The position numbers and the translations under genes were made by a program. Under the pieces are notes generated by a model, which worked only from the letters and a program-made list of their open reading frames with translations, was not told where the DNA came from and did no database searches. 64,000 nucleotides of DNA from Flavobacterium saliperosum (GTDB taxonomy: Bacteria; Bacteroidota; Bacteroidia; Flavobacteriales; Flavobacteriaceae): NCBI RefSeq assembly GCF_900100625.1, contig NZ_FMTY01000002.1, positions 62,001-126,000 of the forward strand, given 5' to 3'. Each line of letters begins with the position of its first letter. The first letter of the stretch is position 1. Of this stretch, positions 41,881 through 53,469 are shown one piece after another.

Positions 41881-41912
41881 CACCCAATTTTATAACAAAT
41901 AAATTTTTTATT

Positions 41913-42254
41913 ATGAATCATTATGAAACTGTTTTCATCTTGAATCCCGTTTTATCTGAGCAACAGGTAAAGGAAACAGTTAGCAAGTTTGAAGATTTTC
42001 TTACTTCTAAAGGAGCAGAGATGGTATCCAAAGAGGATTGGGGCTTAAAAAAAATGGCTTACGAAATCCAACACAAGAAAAGTGGTTTTTACCATTTATT
42101 TGAATTCAAAGTATCAGGAGAAGCTTTAATCGCTTTCGAAACTGAATTCAGACGTGACGAAAGAGTTATGCGTTTCTTAACGGTAAGTTTAGACAAACAC
42201 GCGGTAGCTTGGGCAGAAAGAAGAAGAGCAAAATTAAAAGCAGCTAAAGCATAA
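41913..42254 (+). CDS. rpsF: 30S ribosomal protein S6
   Basis: S6 binds S18 on the platform of the small subunit. The 113-residue protein starts [14 protein letters not shown] and contains [22 protein letters not shown] and [11 protein letters not shown], all typical. It is first in the operon, 5 bases before rpsR. Confidence 0.97.
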   Translation: MNHYETVFILNPVLSEQQVKETVSKFEDFLTSKGAEMVSKEDWGLKKMAYEIQHKKSGFYHLFEFKVSGEALIAFETEFRRDERVMRFLTVSLDKHAVAWAERRRAKLKAAKA

Positions 42255-42259
42255 TTATT

Positions 42260-42556
42260 ATGGCAACTTTACAACAATCCGCTTCAGGAAAAAAAGACGG
42301 AGATATCAGATATCTAACGCCTTTAAACATAGAAACTAACAAAACTAAAAAGTATTGTCGTTTCAAAAAATCCGGTATCAAATATATCGATTATAAAGAT
42401 GCTGATTTCTTATTGAAATTCGTTAACGAGCAAGGGAAAATTCTTCCTCGTCGTTTAACTGGAACTTCATTGAAATACCAAAGAAAAGTGTCTGTAGCTG
42501 TTAAAAGAGCAAGACATTTAGCTTTAATGCCATATGTGGCTGATTTATTAAAATAA
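42260..42556 (+). CDS. rpsR: 30S ribosomal protein S18
   Basis: The 98-residue S18 contains [32 protein letters not shown] and [10 protein letters not shown], the usual motifs. The N-terminal 25 residues form a longer extension than in E. coli, as is common in Bacteroidota. It sits between rpsF and rplI. Confidence 0.97.
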   Translation: MATLQQSASGKKDGDIRYLTPLNIETNKTKKYCRFKKSGIKYIDYKDADFLLKFVNEQGKILPRRLTGTSLKYQRKVSVAVKRARHLALMPYVADLLK

Positions 42557-42622
42557 TTAAAAATTACAGTTGTTGGTTTCCGGTCAGATGGAACCTAACT
42601 TCTCAAATATAAGGACAACAAC

Positions 42623-43066
42623 ATGGAACTTATTTTAAAACAAGACGTTCAGAATTTAGGATTTAAAGATGACGTAGTATCTGTAAAACCGGGTTACGGT
42701 CGTAACTTCTTAATTCCTCAGGGTTTTGCTACTTTAGCAACGCCTTCTGCTAAAAAAGTTTTAGCTGAAAACTTGAAACAAAAAGCACACAAAGAAGCTA
42801 AAATCGTTGCTGATGCAAAAGCATTAGGAGAAACTTTAAAAGCTTTGGATATTAAAATCTCTGCTAAAGCGGGTGGTGAGAAATTATTCGGTTCAGTTAC
42901 AAACGCTGACATCGCTCAGATTTTAGAGAAAAACGGTCAAACAATTGACAAAAAATTCATCACTTCAGGTATCGTTAAACGTACCGGTAAATACACTGCT
43001 TCAGTGCGTTTACACCGTGATGTAATCGTTGAATTAGCATACGAGATTATCGCTGAACAAGCTTAA
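42623..43066 (+). CDS. rplI: 50S ribosomal protein L9
   Basis: The 147-residue L9 has the N-terminal domain (MELILKQDVQNLGFKDDVVSVKPGYGRNFLIPQGFA), the long connecting helix rich in A and K, and the C-terminal domain. It is last in the ribosomal operon, which ends at the terminator at 43084. Confidence 0.97.
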   Translation: MELILKQDVQNLGFKDDVVSVKPGYGRNFLIPQGFATLATPSAKKVLAENLKQKAHKEAKIVADAKALGETLKALDIKISAKAGGEKLFGSVTNADIAQILEKNGQTIDKKFITSGIVKRTGKYTASVRLHRDVIVELAYEIIAEQA

Positions 43067-43083
43067 TTTCTAATTCATTATAG

Positions 43084-43117
43084 AAAAGCCTTCTCGTATG
43101 AGGAGGCTTTTTTTTTA
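43084..43117 (+). terminator. Terminator of the ribosomal operon
   Basis: AAAAGCCTTCTC pairs with GAGGAGGCTTTT around GTAT (one G-U pair) and is followed by a T run. Confidence 0.88.
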
Positions 43118-43130
43118 ACTAAATTGGAAT

Positions 43131-43157
43131 GAGATTGGTTCGTTCCTCACAATGACA
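43131..43157 (-). repeat. TGTCATTGCGAG-type repeat touching a start codon
   Basis: On the minus strand the segment reads TGTCATTGTGAGGAACGAAC then CAATCTC, a copy of the repeat family also present at 28903-28931. Its last base on the plus strand is the A of the ATG at 43157. Confidence 0.6.
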
Positions 43158-43630
43158 TGAAATACACACGACTTACAAAAGAACAGCTCGAAGAACTGCA
43201 CCCGGAGTTTATTAATTTTTTGGCTTCTCAGTCTATTGATAAAAACGAATGGGATACTATTAAAGCGCAAAACCCAGAGGCAGCCGAGCAGGAAATCGAT
43301 ATTTTTTCCGATTTGATCTGGGAAGGTGTTTTAGGAAATGCCAAATACCTGGAACACTATTCGAAAAATTTCATTTTCCTTTTTCATTGTACCGAAGTGC
43401 ACATGATGACTATCATTATTCGCGCATTGGTTACCGAAGTGGATTTACTGCACAAAGAGGGCTTGCAGTGGCTTAGCGATAATCTCTTTACCGATAACGT
43501 AGAAGTGCAACGCGGTCAAAAGGTTTTCGCGGATGACAGAAACATGGAAATATTCAAATTGATCCAGCAGGGCGCCATTTTTACCGATGGTGATTTATTC
43601 CAGCAAATGAGCGGTATTTTAGAGCAATAG
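43157..43630 (+). CDS. DUF6495-like protein
   Basis: The 157-residue acidic, soluble protein is of the type found next to ribosomal or replication genes in Flavobacteriaceae and, from memory, annotated DUF6495. It has no transmembrane segment or known catalytic motif. Its ATG directly follows a dispersed repeat, so its promoter region may derive from the insertion. A hairpin with U-tract follows the gene and precedes ligA. Confidence 0.7.
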   Translation: MKYTRLTKEQLEELHPEFINFLASQSIDKNEWDTIKAQNPEAAEQEIDIFSDLIWEGVLGNAKYLEHYSKNFIFLFHCTEVHMMTIIIRALVTEVDLLHKEGLQWLSDNLFTDNVEVQRGQKVFADDRNMEIFKLIQQGAIFTDGDLFQQMSGILEQ

Positions 43631-43656
43631 TTTTATTGATTTAAAAGGATATTATT

Positions 43657-46400
<2,744 letters not shown>

Positions 46401-46404
<4 letters not shown>

Positions 46405-47084
46405 AAAACAAACCGGCGTTATTATTATATTTTGTAGCCTGTACTGTTTTCATGTTGGCTGTCATGTTAAACAACAGTGAACTTATGTTGGTTACAAAAC
46501 CTATTATTGTTCCGGCAATTTTCTTTTACTATTTACAGGAAAAGAGAAGAATCAATTGGAGTTATGTTGTAATTATCATGCTGTTTTTCATTGGCGATAT
46601 GACTGTGCTGATTGATTTACCCGATTTTTTTGTGTTAATCGTTTCGGTTTTCCTGATAGCATATCTTTTCTTTTTGAAAGGACTTGTCGATGATTTGGTA
46701 GCCATTCGTTTGGGCGGTATCAACAGAACGCATTTGTTTGCACTGTTGCTATGTGTTTTCTTTTTGATTTATTTACTGATAAGTATAATGGATGTCTTAA
46801 TAGAGGCTAAAACGGAGAATATGTGCCTGATGGTGCTTTACGGGATAATTTTGGTAGCCATTGGAACGATTGCATCCATGAATTATATCATAAAGCCATC
46901 CCGATATACCACTTTTATGATTTTTGCAAGTTTGTCATTTGTGATTTCGGATGTCTTTTACATACTTAAGAAAGATTTTTTAGAAATTGAAATATTAAAC
47001 TATCTGAATAATTTCACACAAATAGTTTCATATTATTACCTAACGAAGTATTATCTCCTTAAAGATTCGAAAAATGAAATCTGA
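46401..47084 (+). CDS. YhhN-like membrane protein, paralogue 4 (conserved residues kept)
   Basis: The 227-residue protein is close to the copy at 45703: TKPIIVPAIFFYYLQEKRR, FFIGDMTVLIDL and FVISDVFYILKK keep KP, GD and SD. It starts within an ATGA overlap with the previous gene and overlaps the next by 11 bases. It may be a lysoplasmalogenase-like enzyme; substrate untested. Confidence 0.75.
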
Positions 47085-47772
47085 ATTCAGAAAAAATATA
47101 ACGACACTTTCGGGGATAGCCTACATCATGCTTTCACTGTTTGTGATTTTTGGAGAATACGAAAAAGATATCCGATTAATAAGTCTCACCAAGCCTTTTT
47201 TAATTCCGGCATTGGTGGTGTTGTATCTTACCTTGACCAAGAAAATCAATTGGATGTATGTTCTTGCTCTGGTTTTTGTTTGGGTTGCCAATATTTTATT
47301 TATCACGCAAACCCAGGAATTTATATTCAGGGGAGCGGCCAGTTATTTGGTGTTTTGGATATTCATCACCTTTCTTGTTTTAGTGAATACGCCGTTTCCA
47401 AACCGTTTTTCTTTTCTAATAGCGATTGTCCCTTTTTCGTTTGTGTATTGTTGTGTTTTTCAATTGGTTTATGAAAACATCGAACAGGGCGTCTATTTGT
47501 TTTTTCTGAACGGCACACTCATGATTTTTTTGGGAGGATATTCTCTGGCAAATTATTTTATTGACTCCAACAAACCCAACACGTATCTTTTAATTAGTGT
47601 TTTGATGTTTACATTTATCCAGTTTTTAGTGTCGATCGATTTGTATTATGTTTCCATGAAACTTTTCAGACCAATGGCTATGCTGCTCTTTGTTACTGCG
47701 CAGTTTTTTTTGCTGAAAACATTTCTTTCGTTTGATAAAATGAACTTTGACAGAAACAAAATTCAGAATTAA
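47074..47772 (+). CDS. YhhN-like membrane protein, paralogue 5 (partly degenerate)
   Basis: The 232-residue protein keeps TKPFLIPALVVLYLTL but has VWVANILFI where the GD lies in paralogues 3 and 4, and FIQFLVSIDLYY where they have SD. NGTLMIFLGGYSLANYFI links it to paralogues 1, 2 and 6. It is therefore probably not catalytic in the same way. It overlaps the previous gene by 11 bases. Confidence 0.72.
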   Translation: MKSEFRKNITTLSGIAYIMLSLFVIFGEYEKDIRLISLTKPFLIPALVVLYLTLTKKINWMYVLALVFVWVANILFITQTQEFIFRGAASYLVFWIFITFLVLVNTPFPNRFSFLIAIVPFSFVYCCVFQLVYENIEQGVYLFFLNGTLMIFLGGYSLANYFIDSNKPNTYLLISVLMFTFIQFLVSIDLYYVSMKLFRPMAMLLFVTAQFFLLKTFLSFDKMNFDRNKIQN

Positions 47773-47788
47773 TTCAAAAAAGAGACAG

Positions 47789-48490
47789 ATGGATTTTAAA
47801 ATCGAAAAGGCATTTTTTTTAAGACCTCTCAAACTATTCTATCTGTTTTTAAGTTTGATTCTAATTTATGCGGAATATTTAAAGGATGCGGATTTTCTCT
47901 ACGTTGTGAAACCACTTTTAATGCCTACTTTATTCTTTTTGTATTTTGTGAGTACGGATAGGAAAGGAATGAATCTGTATTTTGTGATCGCCCTTTTTTT
48001 TATGTGGATAGCCAACATTTGTTTTATCAGTACAGAGAAAGAAATATTTCTTTTGGGTATCTTAACTACTTTTATCAGTAGACTATTTGTATTGATTTTG
48101 ATTTTAAAATGCTGTAAATGTCCTAAGCCACTCCCTTTTTTAATAGGAACTTTTCCATTTGCAATAATCTTCATTACTGTTTTGGAGCTGCTGAACAATA
48201 GCTTGGGAGATGCTTTTTATTTTGTGGTGCTTAATGGTGTCCTTGTAATTTTATTGGGGGGAATCTCACTGGCAAATTATATTATGTCGCCAAGCAAGAT
48301 TAACACCTACATTTTAATCAGTATCATTATGTTTGTTTTTATGCGATTTATCGTCGCAATCGATCATTATTATCTTTCCGTTCAAATATTCAGACCCATA
48401 GCGATTGTGATATTTTCTGCGGCACAATACATTCTTTACATGGCTGTGATAGCAATGAATCAGGCGCAAACAGAAAAAATCAAACCATAA
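47789..48490 (+). CDS. YhhN-like membrane protein, paralogue 6 (partly degenerate)
   Basis: From the ATG at 47789 (preceded by an A/G-rich stretch) the protein has 233 residues; a longer frame beginning at 47747 lies inside the previous gene. It has VKPLLMPTLFFLYF, but WIANICFIS in place of GD and FMRFIVAIDHYY in place of SD. It ends 11 bases inside the convergent nucleotidase gene. Function unknown. Confidence 0.72.
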   Translation: MDFKIEKAFFLRPLKLFYLFLSLILIYAEYLKDADFLYVVKPLLMPTLFFLYFVSTDRKGMNLYFVIALFFMWIANICFISTEKEIFLLGILTTFISRLFVLILILKCCKCPKPLPFLIGTFPFAIIFITVLELLNNSLGDAFYFVVLNGVLVILLGGISLANYIMSPSKINTYILISIIMFVFMRFIVAIDHYYLSVQIFRPIAIVIFSAAQYILYMAVIAMNQAQTEKIKP

Positions 48491-49409
48491 TACTTCTTCC
48501 GTTGCCTGAAGCAGCCTTGTTTTTTTTGTCAAAATAAAAATCAATCCGACCTAAGTTTATGCCATAACAGCCCACCTGATTAATAAGTACCTCTTTACCG
48601 TCACTGTTTTTCTCAATTACTGGTTTGTCCAGAAAAGTATGAGTGTGACCGCCAATAATTAAATCGATATCTTTTGTCTTTTTCGCCAAATTGACATCGC
48701 ATATTTTTTCCGGATCATTCGAATATTTAAACCCTAAATGCGAAAGGCAGATAACCAAATCACATTTATTTTCCTGTTTCAGGATTCGGGTCATTTCCTG
48801 AGCTACTTCCACCGGATTATTGTAAACGGTCTCTTTATAAAGTTGCGGACTCACCAATCCCTGAAGTTCTACGCCTAGACCAAAAATTCCGATTTTAATT
48901 CCGTCTTTACGTATGATTTTATAAGGTTTCACAATCCCGTCAAGGATAGTGTTTTTAAAGTCGTAGTTTGCCGAAACGAAATCGAATTCAGCATGCGGCA
49001 ATTGTGCGTAAAAACCTTCAATTCCGTTGTCGAAATCGTGATTTCCCATCGTAGCCAAATCGTATTGCAACATACTCATCAATTTGAATTCCAATTCACC
49101 GCCGTAGTAATTAAAATAAGGCGTTCCCTGAAATATATCACCGGCATCCAAAAGTAAAACGTTTTTTTCCTCTTTTCTGATTTGTTCCACTAAAGCCGCT
49201 CTTCGGGCAACTCCGCCCATGTTTGGATTCTTGGGATGATCTGCCGGAAACGGATCAATATGACTGTGTACGTCGTTAGTATGGAGAATGGTTATTTTCT
49301 TAACTTCTGTAGTGTCTTCCAGGTTATCGAAACTGCTTAATGACAACCCACCCAAAGTCAATAAAGCGGAACTTGCTGCCGTGTTTTTTAAAAAATCTCT
49401 TCTTTTCAT
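48480..49409 (-). CDS. 5'-nucleotidase, metallophosphatase half
   Basis: The 309-residue protein has a twin-arginine-like leader (MKRRDFLKNTAASSALLTLG) and the metallophosphatase domain of UshA-type enzymes: ILHTNDVHSH, LLDAGDIFQG, TMGNHDFDNG, CLSHLG and IGGHTHTF. It lacks the C-terminal nucleotide-binding domain, which is encoded by the preceding gene (1-base gap). The two proteins probably assemble into one periplasmic nucleotidase. Confidence 0.9.
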   Translation of the reverse strand: MKRRDFLKNTAASSALLTLGGLSLSSFDNLEDTTEVKKITILHTNDVHSHIDPFPADHPKNPNMGGVARRAALVEQIRKEEKNVLLLDAGDIFQGTPYFNYYGGELEFKLMSMLQYDLATMGNHDFDNGIEGFYAQLPHAEFDFVSANYDFKNTILDGIVKPYKIIRKDGIKIGIFGLGVELQGLVSPQLYKETVYNNPVEVAQEMTRILKQENKCDLVICLSHLGFKYSNDPEKICDVNLAKKTKDIDLIIGGHTHTFLDKPVIEKNSDGKEVLINQVGCYGINLGRIDFYFDKKNKAASGNGRSIMV

Positions 49410-49410
49410 C

Positions 49411-50193
49411 TTATTCCAGAATTATTCTTTGGTTTATAATTACAGGGATGGTATCTACTTTTTTGAAGTAATCAATCATCAGGTTTCGAAGTTTGTAATT
49501 CATATCATAGGACGCAACGGCTTTTCGGAAGAAAACCATATTGTCGCCTCCGTTGGATAAATAATCCGAGGTGGCTACGTAATAACTTTTAGAATCTTCC
49601 AACGGTTTTCCGTTAACGGATAAGGATTTTACAGTCAATGTGTTTTTATCGATGATTATCTGCAAACCGTTTAACGGATGAGGTTTTTTTTCTTTCAGAA
49701 TATAATTAGCCATTTCCCGGATTTCGGTTCCTTTCAGTTCCACCACAATCAGACTGTTTTCAAAAGGCATGATTTCAAAAGCAGTTCGGGTAGTCACATT
49801 TCCTTTGGGTAAAATGGAACGGATGCCACCATGATTCAAAATGCAGATGTCGATGTTTTTCTTTTCACGGGACAAGAATACCGGATTTCCCATTTCCACG
49901 GTCATGTCGGCCATTAGATTGCCGATGGAGGTTTGCCATTCGCCCTTACTTTTATCAAGTGTTTCCGGGGAATAGGCTAATATGTTGTCAAGGTCTTTAT
50001 TAATGTGTTCCCGGTAAGGCGCCACAAAAGCATCAATCGATTTTACTTCGCCCGATTGCCCGGTAATCCCGATCTGCTTTCCTTCAATTTTCGAATTGTA
50101 ATATTTGTTTCCAACACAGGAAACCAATAAAAAAACCGAAAATGCTGCAATAATTTGTATGAAAAAACGGTTATACTTTCTTAACTTTACCAT
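49411..50193 (-). CDS. 5'-nucleotidase, C-terminal-domain half (lipoprotein)
   Basis: The 260-residue protein has a signal peptide with lipobox LVSC (cysteine 26) and the substrate-binding domain normally found at the C-terminus of UshA-type nucleotidases (ILNHGGIRSILPKG, FEIMPFENSLIVVELKG, YYVATSDYLSNGGDNM). It lies directly upstream of the metallophosphatase half, in reverse order to the fused proteins. Confidence 0.9.
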   Translation of the reverse strand: MVKLRKYNRFFIQIIAAFSVFLLVSCVGNKYYNSKIEGKQIGITGQSGEVKSIDAFVAPYREHINKDLDNILAYSPETLDKSKGEWQTSIGNLMADMTVEMGNPVFLSREKKNIDICILNHGGIRSILPKGNVTTRTAFEIMPFENSLIVVELKGTEIREMANYILKEKKPHPLNGLQIIIDKNTLTVKSLSVNGKPLEDSKSYYVATSDYLSNGGDNMVFFRKAVASYDMNYKLRNLMIDYFKKVDTIPVIINQRIILE

Positions 50194-50241
50194 TCGTAAT
50201 AAGCCTTATTTCGTTAAATTTGTATTTCAAGTAAAATTACT

Positions 50242-50760
50242 ATGTTTTTAAAACTAATAAAGGATTTTCTAATTAAAAAATTAGTTAAAAAATCCTTGTC
50301 AAATTATAAGCCGGCAATTATTGAAGACAAGATACAAACGGTAGGCCTGCTGATTGATGAAAGTTATTTTTCAAAGGAAAGCGAATTGGTTTCGGAAATC
50401 GTTTCCGCCGGAATTCAGCAAAAGGATATCGAAGTTTTGATTTACAGGGATAAGATAAAAAAGAAAGACACTTTTCAACACCATTTTTTCAGCAGAGCAG
50501 ACATTACTCTCAACCCGGATTTTAAGAAGCCGGAAGTGAAGGACTTTATTGAAAAGCCGTTTGACATGTTAATCAGTTATTACGATGTTGAGAAGCCGCC
50601 GTTGACTTTGGTTACTTTACAGTCGAAAGCCAGATTTAAAGTTGGCTTTTCCACCATTGACAAGCGCTTGAACAGTTTCATGATTACAACTGTGGCCGAA
50701 AAGCATCAGGAATTTGTATCCGAATTATTCAAATATTTAAAAATTTTAAACAAAATATAA
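50242..50760 (+). CDS. DUF6913-like protein
   Basis: The 172-residue soluble protein has a basic N-terminus ([14 protein letters not shown]) and a mixed alpha/beta body. It stands 1 base before dapA, a neighbour relation I recall from other Flavobacteriaceae where the family is named DUF6913. No catalytic motif is seen. A possible -7 box TAAATTTG lies at 50215-50222. Confidence 0.7.
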   Translation: MFLKLIKDFLIKKLVKKSLSNYKPAIIEDKIQTVGLLIDESYFSKESELVSEIVSAGIQQKDIEVLIYRDKIKKKDTFQHHFFSRADITLNPDFKKPEVKDFIEKPFDMLISYYDVEKPPLTLVTLQSKARFKVGFSTIDKRLNSFMITTVAEKHQEFVSELFKYLKILNKI

Positions 50761-50761
50761 A

Positions 50762-51643
50762 ATGCAGGCATTTATTGGAACCGGAGTGGCGTTGGTAACA
50801 CCTTTTAAAAAAGATTTTTCCGTTGATGTGGAAGCACTGAAACGCATTGTGAATTATGTGATTGACGGTGGCGTGGAGTACCTGGTTGTATTAGGAACCA
50901 CGGCAGAATCCGCAACACTTACGGCAGAGGAGAAAGAATTGGTTATCGCTACTGTAAAAGAAGCGAATAACGGACGATTGCCTTTGGTTTTGGGTGTGGG
51001 CGGAAACAACACGATGAAAGTGGTAGAAGAATTGAAAACAAGAGATTTTTCCGGTTTTTCAGCAATCCTTTCGGTTTCCCCTTATTATAACAAACCGACT
51101 CAGGAAGGAATTTACCAGCATTTTAAAATGGTTGCCGAAAATTCTCCGCTACCTGTAATTCTTTACAATGTTCCCGGAAGAACCGCAAGTAACATGTTGC
51201 CGTCTACGGTTTTAAGATTAGCGAATGACTTCAAAAATGTAATCGCTATAAAAGAAGCGGCCGGTGATATCGTTCAGGCCATGAAATTACTTCAGTACAA
51301 ACCAAAAGATTTCCTTGTGATTTCCGGCGACGACATGATTACGCTTCCCATGGTTTTGGCCGGTGGAGCAGGGGTAATCTCGGTAATCGGTGAAGGTTTT
51401 CCAAAAGAATTCTCCGAAATGGTGCGTTTGGGCTTACAGCGAAAAGTGGATGAGGCTTACAAATTACACTATTTATTGGCCGACAGTATTGATATGATTT
51501 TCGAACAGGGAAATCCGGGCGGAATAAAAGAAGTCTTCAAATCATTGGGATTGTCTGAAAATACGGTTCGTTTACCGTTGGTAAATGTTAACGAAGATTT
51601 AGCAAATCGCCTGAATGCTTTTGTAAAGAAAATTGTAAATTAG
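50762..51643 (+). CDS. dapA: 4-hydroxy-tetrahydrodipicolinate synthase (DapA)
   Basis: DapA condenses pyruvate and aspartate semialdehyde, the first step of the diaminopimelate and lysine route. The 293-residue protein has [10 protein letters not shown] at the start, [18 protein letters not shown] (tyrosine near 135) and the Schiff-base lysine in [10 protein letters not shown] (near 163). It is co-transcribed with the gene before it. Confidence 0.96.
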   Translation: MQAFIGTGVALVTPFKKDFSVDVEALKRIVNYVIDGGVEYLVVLGTTAESATLTAEEKELVIATVKEANNGRLPLVLGVGGNNTMKVVEELKTRDFSGFSAILSVSPYYNKPTQEGIYQHFKMVAENSPLPVILYNVPGRTASNMLPSTVLRLANDFKNVIAIKEAAGDIVQAMKLLQYKPKDFLVISGDDMITLPMVLAGGAGVISVIGEGFPKEFSEMVRLGLQRKVDEAYKLHYLLADSIDMIFEQGNPGGIKEVFKSLGLSENTVRLPLVNVNEDLANRLNAFVKKIVN

Positions 51644-51668
51644 CAAATCATTAAAAAACCGAAAAGTT

Positions 51669-52181
51669 ATGTTGTCTAACACTATTCAGCAAGCAATTAA
51701 TAAACAGATTAAAGTAGAAGCGGATTCTTCTCAAATTTATTTGGCAATGGCATCTTGGGCTGAGGTTCAGGGTTTTGAAGGTATTTCTGCTTTCATGTAC
51801 AAGCAATCGGATGAGGAGCGTATGCACATGCTTAAATTGGTAAAATATGCCAATCAGCGTGGCGGCGATGCGAAAATTCCGAATGTGATTGAACCTGTTT
51901 TGGATTGCTCCTCTTTCAAAGCATTGTTTACACAATTGTTTGAGCACGAAGTGATGGTTTCCCAAAGCATTAACGAATTGGTTCATATTACATTGCAGGA
52001 ACAGGATTATGCGACACATAACTTTTTACAATGGTACGTTTCGGAACAAATTGAAGAAGAGGCGACGGCCAGAACAATTTTAGATAAAATTAATTTAATT
52101 GGGGATGACAAGGGAGGTTTGTATCTGTTTGATAATGATATGAAGAGCTTTTCGGGAAATCAGCCCAATGCCGTAAAATAA
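51669..52181 (+). CDS. Ferritin
   Basis: The 170-residue four-helix protein stores iron as a 24-mer. Ferroxidase ligands are visible: glutamate near 17 (KVEADSSQIYLAMASWAEVQGF), EERMHMLK around 50-57, E in FEHEVMVSQ and QWYVSEQIEEEA. It starts 25 bases after dapA and may have its own promoter. A weak hairpin terminator follows at about 52204-52228. Confidence 0.94.
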   Translation: MLSNTIQQAINKQIKVEADSSQIYLAMASWAEVQGFEGISAFMYKQSDEERMHMLKLVKYANQRGGDAKIPNVIEPVLDCSSFKALFTQLFEHEVMVSQSINELVHITLQEQDYATHNFLQWYVSEQIEEEATARTILDKINLIGDDKGGLYLFDNDMKSFSGNQPNAVK

Positions 52182-52203
52182 ATTGCAATTAAACGAGTTA
52201 AGG

Positions 52204-52240
52204 AAAGATGTCTTTTTATGGCATCTTTTACTTTTTTGTG
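52204..52240 (+). terminator. Possible weak terminator of ferritin
   Basis: AAAGATG pairs with CATCTTT around 11 bases, followed by ACTTTTTT. The stem is short. Confidence 0.45.
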
Positions 52241-52256
52241 ACATAAAAAAAAGATT

Positions 52257-52285
52257 TTGTAATCTATAATTAATAATTAACTTTG
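52257..52285 (+). promoter_or_regulatory. Promoter of the bamD cluster
   Basis: TTG (52257-52259), an 18-bp spacer and TAACTTTG (52278-52285) match the consensus exactly. The leader is about 52 bases. Confidence 0.78.
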
Positions 52286-52343
52286 CAGTTGCTTTTAAAT
52301 CAGTCCGGAACTGAGTGAAAAGCATTATAACTTAAACAAAAAC

Positions 52344-53138
52344 ATGAATAAATTTTTATATTTTTTACTTTTTTCAGTACTCTTTGTTTCATGCAGTCCG
52401 TACCAAAAGGCTTTAAAATCAGAGGATTTGGCTTTTAAATATGAAGTGGCAACTCAGAAATACGAAAAAGAAAAATATACCAAGGCAATCCGATTGTTTG
52501 AACAGATTGCAGGCCCAAACAGAGGAAAGCCTCAGGCAGAGAAGTTGTTTTACATGTTTTCACAGTCGTATTATAAAACAGAACAATATGTTTTGGCGGC
52601 CTATCAATTTGAATCGTTTGCGGCGACATATCCCAAAAGCGAGCACAGGGAAGAGGCCTCTTTTTTAGGAGCAAAATGTTATTCTTTTTTATCTCCCGTG
52701 TATTCTTTAGATCAGACGGATACCGATAAGGCGATTGATAAATTGCAGAATTATATTAACACCTATCCGAATTCGCCTAATTTCGATGAGGCAAACAAGA
52801 TTATTGCTGCGTTAAGAGATAAATTAGAGAAAAAAGCATTTGAAATCGCGAAACAGTATAATACTATTTCGGATTACAAGTCGGCAGTGAAATCCTTAGA
52901 TAATTTTATCTCTGATTATCCGGGAACAAAATACAAAGAGGATGCTTTATATTATAAATTTGATTCCGCATACAAGCTAGCGTTAAACAGTGTTCCTTCA
53001 AAAGTTGAGGAGCGTTTAAATATTGCCAAAACGGCTTATTCCGGATTAATGCGTTTTAAAGCGGATACCAAATACAAAAAAGAAGCCGATGAAAAATTGG
53101 CAAATATCGAAACCGAATTACAAAAATTTTCTAAATAA
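52344..53138 (+). CDS. bamD: Outer membrane assembly lipoprotein BamD
   Basis: BamD is part of the BAM complex that folds outer membrane proteins. The 264-residue protein has a signal peptide with lipobox FVSC (cysteine 17) and a row of tetratricopeptide-type helices (YTKAIRLFEQIAG, YVLAAYQFESFAATYPKS, DKAIDKLQNYINTYPNSP, YKSAVKSLDNFISDYPGT). It is first in a five-gene cluster whose order is shared across flavobacteria. Confidence 0.94.
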   Translation: MNKFLYFLLFSVLFVSCSPYQKALKSEDLAFKYEVATQKYEKEKYTKAIRLFEQIAGPNRGKPQAEKLFYMFSQSYYKTEQYVLAAYQFESFAATYPKSEHREEASFLGAKCYSFLSPVYSLDQTDTDKAIDKLQNYINTYPNSPNFDEANKIIAALRDKLEKKAFEIAKQYNTISDYKSAVKSLDNFISDYPGTKYKEDALYYKFDSAYKLALNSVPSKVEERLNIAKTAYSGLMRFKADTKYKKEADEKLANIETELQKFSK

Positions 53139-53144
53139 TTACCT

Positions 53145-53465
53145 ATGGATTTAAAGAAGACTACAGCTCCTGTAAATACAATTACCTACAATAAGAGTAA
53201 AATCGAAGAGCCAACGGGGAATGTGTATGAAGCGATTACTATTATGGCAAGAAGAGCTAATCAAATCAACTCTGAAATCAAAAAGGAATTGATTGACAAG
53301 CTAGAGGAGTTTGCTACTTACAATGATAGTCTTGAAGAAATCTTCGAAAACAAAGAACAAATTGAAGTTTCTAAGTTTTACGAAAAATTGCCTAAACCAC
53401 ATGCTTTAGCAGTACAAGAGTGGTTGGAAGGTAAAATCTATTACAGAGATTCAAATAAACAATAA
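53145..53465 (+). CDS. rpoZ: RNA polymerase omega subunit (Bacteroidota type)
   Basis: The 106-residue protein has NVYEAITIMARRANQINSEI, corresponding to the conserved helix of omega, and a Bacteroidota-specific C-terminal extension with PHALAVQEWLEGKIYYR. It lies between bamD (6-base gap) and coaBC (4-base gap), the usual place in this phylum. Omega stabilises RNA polymerase. Confidence 0.88.
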   Translation: MDLKKTTAPVNTITYNKSKIEEPTGNVYEAITIMARRANQINSEIKKELIDKLEEFATYNDSLEEIFENKEQIEVSKFYEKLPKPHALAVQEWLEGKIYYRDSNKQ

Positions 53466-53469
53466 AACT

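Noticed and set aside
41851..41912. Leader of rpsF considered as an S6:S18 regulatory RNA
   Set aside because: The predicted transcript start leaves about 27 bases, too few for that structure.
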